A stretch of 64,000 nucleotides of DNA, taken from the NCBI RefSeq assembly GCF_011694515.1, contig NZ_CP050192.1, forward strand, positions 3,668,172 through 3,732,171, given 5' to 3'. Below are positions 61,601-64,000 of the stretch, one piece after another. The position numbers and the translations under genes are program-made. The notes beneath the pieces are model-generated. The model saw nothing but the letters and a program-made list of their open reading frames with translations. It had not been told where the DNA came from and did not search any database. The DNA comes from Mycobacterium sp. DL592 (GTDB lineage: Bacteria; Actinomycetota; Actinomycetes; Mycobacteriales; Mycobacteriaceae). The first letter of the stretch is position 1; each line of letters begins with the position of its first letter.

Positions 61601-61789
61601 CAGCAGAACCGATTCCGGGTCCGCCCCGGCGGTGATGTGGGCTGCAGCCGCCGCCACCAGCAGACTGCTCTTGCCGGTGCCCGGCCCCCCGACGATGCGG
61701 AACGTGCCACGCAACCCCGGCCGCACCAGGGCCTCAGGCTCGGTGACGTCGGCCAGTGAACCGGGGCTCACGCGGTCGGGGGTGGTCAT
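58637..61789 (-). CDS. adnA: AdnA subunit of the AdnAB helicase-nuclease
   Basis: A 1050-aa helicase-nuclease. Walker A GGPGTGKS (34-41), LLVDDAQNLDPQ, GDPNEAVFGFRGADPE, and C-terminal nuclease RGRVDRLERDAQGRLVIVDVKTGKSP. Cysteines in LTDCPLRW and near the end (CTHCPMRPGC) form the Fe-S staple known from AddB-type nucleases. ATG 61789 is the first start after the Val-rich leader; the frame stays open upstream antisense to lipV. It is co-translated with adnB (TGATG). Confidence 0.95.
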   Translation of the reverse strand: MTTPDRVSPGSLADVTEPEALVRPGLRGTFRIVGGPGTGKSSLLVAAAAAHITAGADPESVLLLTGSGRLAAAARSAVTAELLKARSAQPCRAVVREPLVRSVHSYAFAVLRQAAARAGDPPPRLVTGAEQDGIIRELLAGDLEDGAASVSVWPAQLLPALSTAGFATELRDLLARCAERGVDPLRLQRLGRLSGRPEWAAAGRFAQQYEQVMLLRAAVGTAAPQATVPALGAAELVGAALEALGNDAELLAASRSRIRLLLVDDAQNLDPQAARLVRVLAAGAELTLLAGDPNEAVFGFRGADPELLTANDTPVVELSRSYRCAPALARAISGVAAGLPGSGTWRALGATGDGGTVTVRVAASAHAEAALIADRLRRAHLVDGVPWSQLAVIVRSASAAASLSRALAGAGVPVAAPSVAGPVAEQTAAKALLTALTATCHGIDGEQALALLTGPIGRVDPVSLRQLRRALRRNANDPTRDFGELLAEALTGGSSDLPATLARPVNRVRAVLAAAARAHRGNRDPRYTLWQAWERSGLARRWLSAAERGGTEGAAGERNLAAVTALFDLADDYVSRTTGASLPGLLDHVAALQLPPVQSDGADSAQTVAVLSPHAALERDWELVVIAGLQDGLWPNTTPRGGVLGTQRLLDVLDGLGDDVSVRAPLLAEERRLLIAAMGRARRELLVTAVDSDDGDDAALPSPFVAEIGQWATTDATITTAPPVAAPPVLSPAAVVGRLRAVVCAPQGAVDDAQRGTAARQLARLAAEGVPGADPAQWYGMATVSTEQPLWSGDEHTVTLSPSTLQALTDCPLRWLTERHGGAARRHLRSTLGSIVHALVAESGKSGEQLVAELEKVWAAIPFDSAWYADNELDRHRAMLEAFVSWRSATRHELTEAGTEVEVDGLVAEPDGEGPGVRVRGRVDRLERDAQGRLVIVDVKTGKSPVTKDDAQRHAQLAFYQLAVAEGVLGDGDRPGGGRLVYIGKPSAAGATEREQSALTEDTQAQWRQTVQEAAAATAGPQFVARVNDGCTHCPMRPGCPAHITPRTEP

Positions 61790-61835
61790 GCCGGAATGAC
61801 ACCACGGGGCTCCGACAAGTTCGGGCAATGGCAGC

Positions 61836-62633
61836 ATGAAGCCTGTGAGCGACCACCTGTACAACCACCGCTACGGCCCGCCCGGACCCGTACAGGTGCT
61901 GGCCATCCACGGGCTGACCGGACACGGCAGGCGCTGGCAGACGCTGAGCGACCGGCACCTGCCCGACATCGCGGTCGCCGCACCCGATCTGCTCGGCCAC
62001 GGCCGCTCCCCGCGCTCGGCGCCGTGGACCATCGATGCGAACGTGGCCGCGCTGGCCACCCTGGTCGAGGACCAGGCGGACGGTCCGGTCGTGGTGGTCG
62101 GGCACTCGTTCGGCGGGGCCGTCGCCCTGCACCTCGCCGCCGCCTGCCCCGACCTGGTGGCCGGGCTGGTGTTGCTCGATCCCGCGATCGGCCTCGACGG
62201 CGCATGGATGAGCGAGATCGCCGAGTCGATGCTGGCCTCCCCCGACTACACCGACCGGGACGAGGCGCGCACCGAAAAGTTCACCGGCTCATGGGCTGAC
62301 GTCCCTGTGGACGAGCTCGAAGCCGAACTCGACGAGCATCTGATCGCGCTCCCCAACGGCCGTTACGGCTGGCGGATCAGCGTGCCCGCGATGATGTCGT
62401 ACTGGAGCGAGCTGGCCCGCGAGATCGTCGTGCCGCATCCGGGCACCCGCACGACGCTGGTGCGCGCGACGTGGACCGAACCCCCCTATGTCAGCGCGGA
62501 GCTGATCGACGCACTGTCGGGCCGCCTCGGCACGGCCTTCACGCTGGTCGATCTGGACTGCCAGCACATGGTCGCCCAGGCCAAGCCGGCCGAGACCGCG
62601 GCGATCATCCGGGGCATGCTCGAGTCGGGTTAG
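61836..62633 (+). CDS. lipV: Alpha/beta hydrolase LipV-like
   Basis: A 265-aa alpha/beta hydrolase: HGLTGHGRRW (oxyanion), DLLGHGRSP, nucleophile GHSFGG, and the C-terminal DCQHMV His. It occupies the position of M. tuberculosis lipV (Rv3203, lysophospholipase-like) next to adnA. Divergent from adnA. The substrate is not readable. Confidence 0.87.
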   Translation: MKPVSDHLYNHRYGPPGPVQVLAIHGLTGHGRRWQTLSDRHLPDIAVAAPDLLGHGRSPRSAPWTIDANVAALATLVEDQADGPVVVVGHSFGGAVALHLAAACPDLVAGLVLLDPAIGLDGAWMSEIAESMLASPDYTDRDEARTEKFTGSWADVPVDELEAELDEHLIALPNGRYGWRISVPAMMSYWSELAREIVVPHPGTRTTLVRATWTEPPYVSAELIDALSGRLGTAFTLVDLDCQHMVAQAKPAETAAIIRGMLESG

Positions 62634-62635
62634 CC

Positions 62636-62932
62636 ATGGCACCGGTGACCGACGAGCAGGTGGAACTGGTCCGCCGACTGGTGGCGTCCATCCCACCGGG
62701 CAGTGTCGCCACCTACGGCGATATCTCATCGGCCGCAGAGCTTTCCAGCCCGCGCATCGTCGGCTGGATCATGCGCACCGACTCCTCGGACCTGCCCTGG
62801 CACCGGGTCATCACGGCCTCGGGCCGGCCGGCGCCGCACCTGGCGACACGGCAGCTCGAGCTGCTGCGGGCCGAGGGGGTATTGGCCGACGACGGCCGAG
62901 TGGACCTGGCGCAGACCCGCCACACCTTCTAG
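62636..62932 (+). CDS. Alkyltransferase-like protein (MGMT family)
   Basis: A 98-aa protein of the MGMT fold with PWHRVI at the active site: Trp55 replaces the alkyl-accepting Cys of true O6-alkylguanine transferases. This is the ATL type, which binds O6-alkylguanine and recruits nucleotide excision repair. N-terminal recognition helix: GDISSAAELSSPRIVGWIM. Starts 2 nt after lipV; overlaps the next gene's stop by 3 bases. Confidence 0.9.
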   Translation: MAPVTDEQVELVRRLVASIPPGSVATYGDISSAAELSSPRIVGWIMRTDSSDLPWHRVITASGRPAPHLATRQLELLRAEGVLADDGRVDLAQTRHTF

Positions 62933-63783
62933 AGGATCAGCCGGATCAGCGCCGCGGTGCGCGCCAGACCGGGGAACGCCGCCGCCGTCGAGCGGGGATG
63001 CAGCGCATGTACGGCCAGCCGGAACATCAACGCGCGCAACAACATCTGCGGCCACTCGGGCAGCGCGCTCCACCGTTCGATGAGTCCGTCGTCAGCCTCA
63101 CCCCAGGCCAGGGCGTCGACGACGACGACACCGGCCGCCCACGGGGCCGGGCGCCAGTACGGGGTGATGTCGGTGACGCCTGGCGCCGCCGTTCCGGCGA
63201 ACAACACGGTGCCGTAGAGATCACCGTGCACGAGTTGGCTGGGACTCTTGGTGGGCTTGCGCAGACCGGCCAGCTGGTTGATGAGTTCGATCGACCGTTC
63301 GCCGTCGGCCGAGCCGGGCGCCACCGTCGCCCCCGGCGGCAGCGACTGCAGCGGACGTTCCTCCCAGGCCGCCCGGTCGGCCGCGACGAACACGTCGACG
63401 TCACTCCACGGCGCCACCGGGGCCTGGGTCAGGAAGCGGGGACGTTCGAGCTTGGCAGTGGCCTCATGCAGGCGCACTCCCGCCGAGACCACCTCGTCGT
63501 GGCGGGGCTCGGGTGTCCCGGCGACGAAGGTGTCCGCCCGCCAGCCCGCCACCACGTAGCGGCCGTCGGTCGAGCGCACCGGCCTGGCGAGCCGGACACC
63601 GTCGACGAACAACGTCTCGCGGACCTTGGCCGACCAGGCGGCGCGGGCGTGATCGGCGATCGTCGACAGCACGACCTCTCCGCAGCGCCAGCCACCCTCC
63701 CAGCCGGCGCCGAGCGGTTCGGGGTCGACGTACTTGAGACCGAAAGCCGCCAGGACGTGGTCAGGCGGACGTTCGTCGGTCAT
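62929..63783 (-). CDS. TIGR02569 family protein (aminoglycoside phosphotransferase-like fold)
   Basis: A 284-aa protein of the actinobacterial TIGR02569 family (Rv3205c-like). A Gly-rich GAGWEGGWRCGEVVLS start, then VHGDLYGTVLF, which resembles the HGD catalytic loop of aminoglycoside/choline kinases, and VVDALAWGEADD. It may be a degenerate kinase. Function unknown. Confidence 0.8.
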   Translation of the reverse strand: MTDERPPDHVLAAFGLKYVDPEPLGAGWEGGWRCGEVVLSTIADHARAAWSAKVRETLFVDGVRLARPVRSTDGRYVVAGWRADTFVAGTPEPRHDEVVSAGVRLHEATAKLERPRFLTQAPVAPWSDVDVFVAADRAAWEERPLQSLPPGATVAPGSADGERSIELINQLAGLRKPTKSPSQLVHGDLYGTVLFAGTAAPGVTDITPYWRPAPWAAGVVVVDALAWGEADDGLIERWSALPEWPQMLLRALMFRLAVHALHPRSTAAAFPGLARTAALIRLIL

Positions 63784-63819
63784 CCCGTCAGGGTAAAGCG
63801 TGCCGAGGCCGGGAGGCCG

Positions 63820-64000
63820 TCAGTACATGACCATGTCGGGTTCGAGTTGCCGGGCCCACGCCACGATGCCGCCCTGAAGGTGCAGCGCGTCGGAGAATCC
63901 GGCCTTCTTCAACGCCGCCAGCGCCTCCGCCGAGCGGACACCGGTTTTGCAGTACAACACCGGAATACGGTCCTGCGGAATCTTGGCCAGCCCCTCGCCC
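63820..64000 (-). CDS. moeZ: MoeZ-like adenylyltransferase/sulfurtransferase (C-terminal part)
   Basis: The gene continues past the window edge. The visible 59 codons form the end of a rhodanese domain with the active-site Cys in LYCKTGVRSAEAL, then LQGGIVAWARQLEPD and MVMY at the C-terminus. This matches MoeZ/MoeBR (Rv3206c), which activates sulfur carrier proteins for molybdopterin, cysteine and thiocarboxylate synthesis. Confidence 0.9.
   Translation of the reverse strand, partial: GEGLAKIPQDRIPVLYCKTGVRSAEALAALKKAGFSDALHLQGGIVAWARQLEPDMVMY

Noticed and set aside
1..64000. CRISPR arrays, insertion sequences, rRNA
   Set aside because: No spaced direct repeats, transposase motifs or rRNA-like sequence seen.

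Overview
The window is high-GC actinobacterial DNA, almost certainly from an environmental Mycobacterium/Mycolicibacterium. The outer parts follow a gene order I recognise from M. tuberculosis. An amine oxidase and a converging alpha/beta hydrolase (like Rv3170-Rv3171c) are at the left. At the right, the block like Rv3193c-Rv3206c runs UPF0182 - PDZ/Lon-like protease - DUF2342 protein - Rv3196-like - ABC1 kinase - whiB7 - uvrD2 - mycoredoxin - nudC - K+ channel - adnB - adnA - lipV - alkyltransferase-like - TIGR02569 - moeZ. What lies between these ends is largely accessory.

Region by region: 1-13 kb holds oxidative and housekeeping functions (amine oxidase, hydrolase, BluB for the B12 lower ligand, a Ski2-like helicase with DUF3516, RF3, a transglutaminase, an N-terminally truncated PucR-type regulator, a CAX antiporter, a secreted repeat peptide, an Acg-like nitroreductase, AlaA). 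From 22.9 down to 13.1 kb on the minus strand runs an eight-gene operon in which every adjacent pair appears to overlap: ThDP enzyme, SRPBCC/cyclase-like protein, KAS III-like enzyme, acyl carrier protein, fatty acyl-AMP ligase, MmpL transporter, O-methyltransferase, P450. It looks like a complete make-and-export pathway for an unknown modified lipid and is the best candidate for an undescribed system. Divergent from it is eutBC (ethanolamine ammonia-lyase), preceded by a perfect dyad.

25.4-34.5 kb is mostly unassigned: a 622-aa protein, a type VII secretion-type module on both strands (EspC-like, WXG-like with a possible toxin-like core, two small partner proteins; opposite, WXG100 - DUF1023 hydrolase - LppA-family lipoprotein), and two AT-richer hypothetical genes. 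A degenerate copy of the 3' half of the initiator tRNA plus its terminator (34751-34840) and the intact tRNA-fMet (38115-38188) flank a 3.3-kb segment. That segment carries a monooxygenase, an HxlR regulator, an NmrA-like oxidoreductase and a methyltransferase, with three copies of an ATTGC-N5-GCAAT-type dyad in its promoter regions. It looks like a tRNA-targeted island that has lost its integrase.

38.3-64 kb is mainly core: RNase Z, membrane and envelope quality control, the WhiB7 antibiotic-response gene with its uORF/attenuator leader, thiol redox (Tpx, mycoredoxin), DNA repair (UvrD2, AdnAB) and the end of moeZ. Many genes overlap by 1-8 nt, indicating translational coupling. Functions are inferred from motifs and recalled family knowledge; no database search was run.
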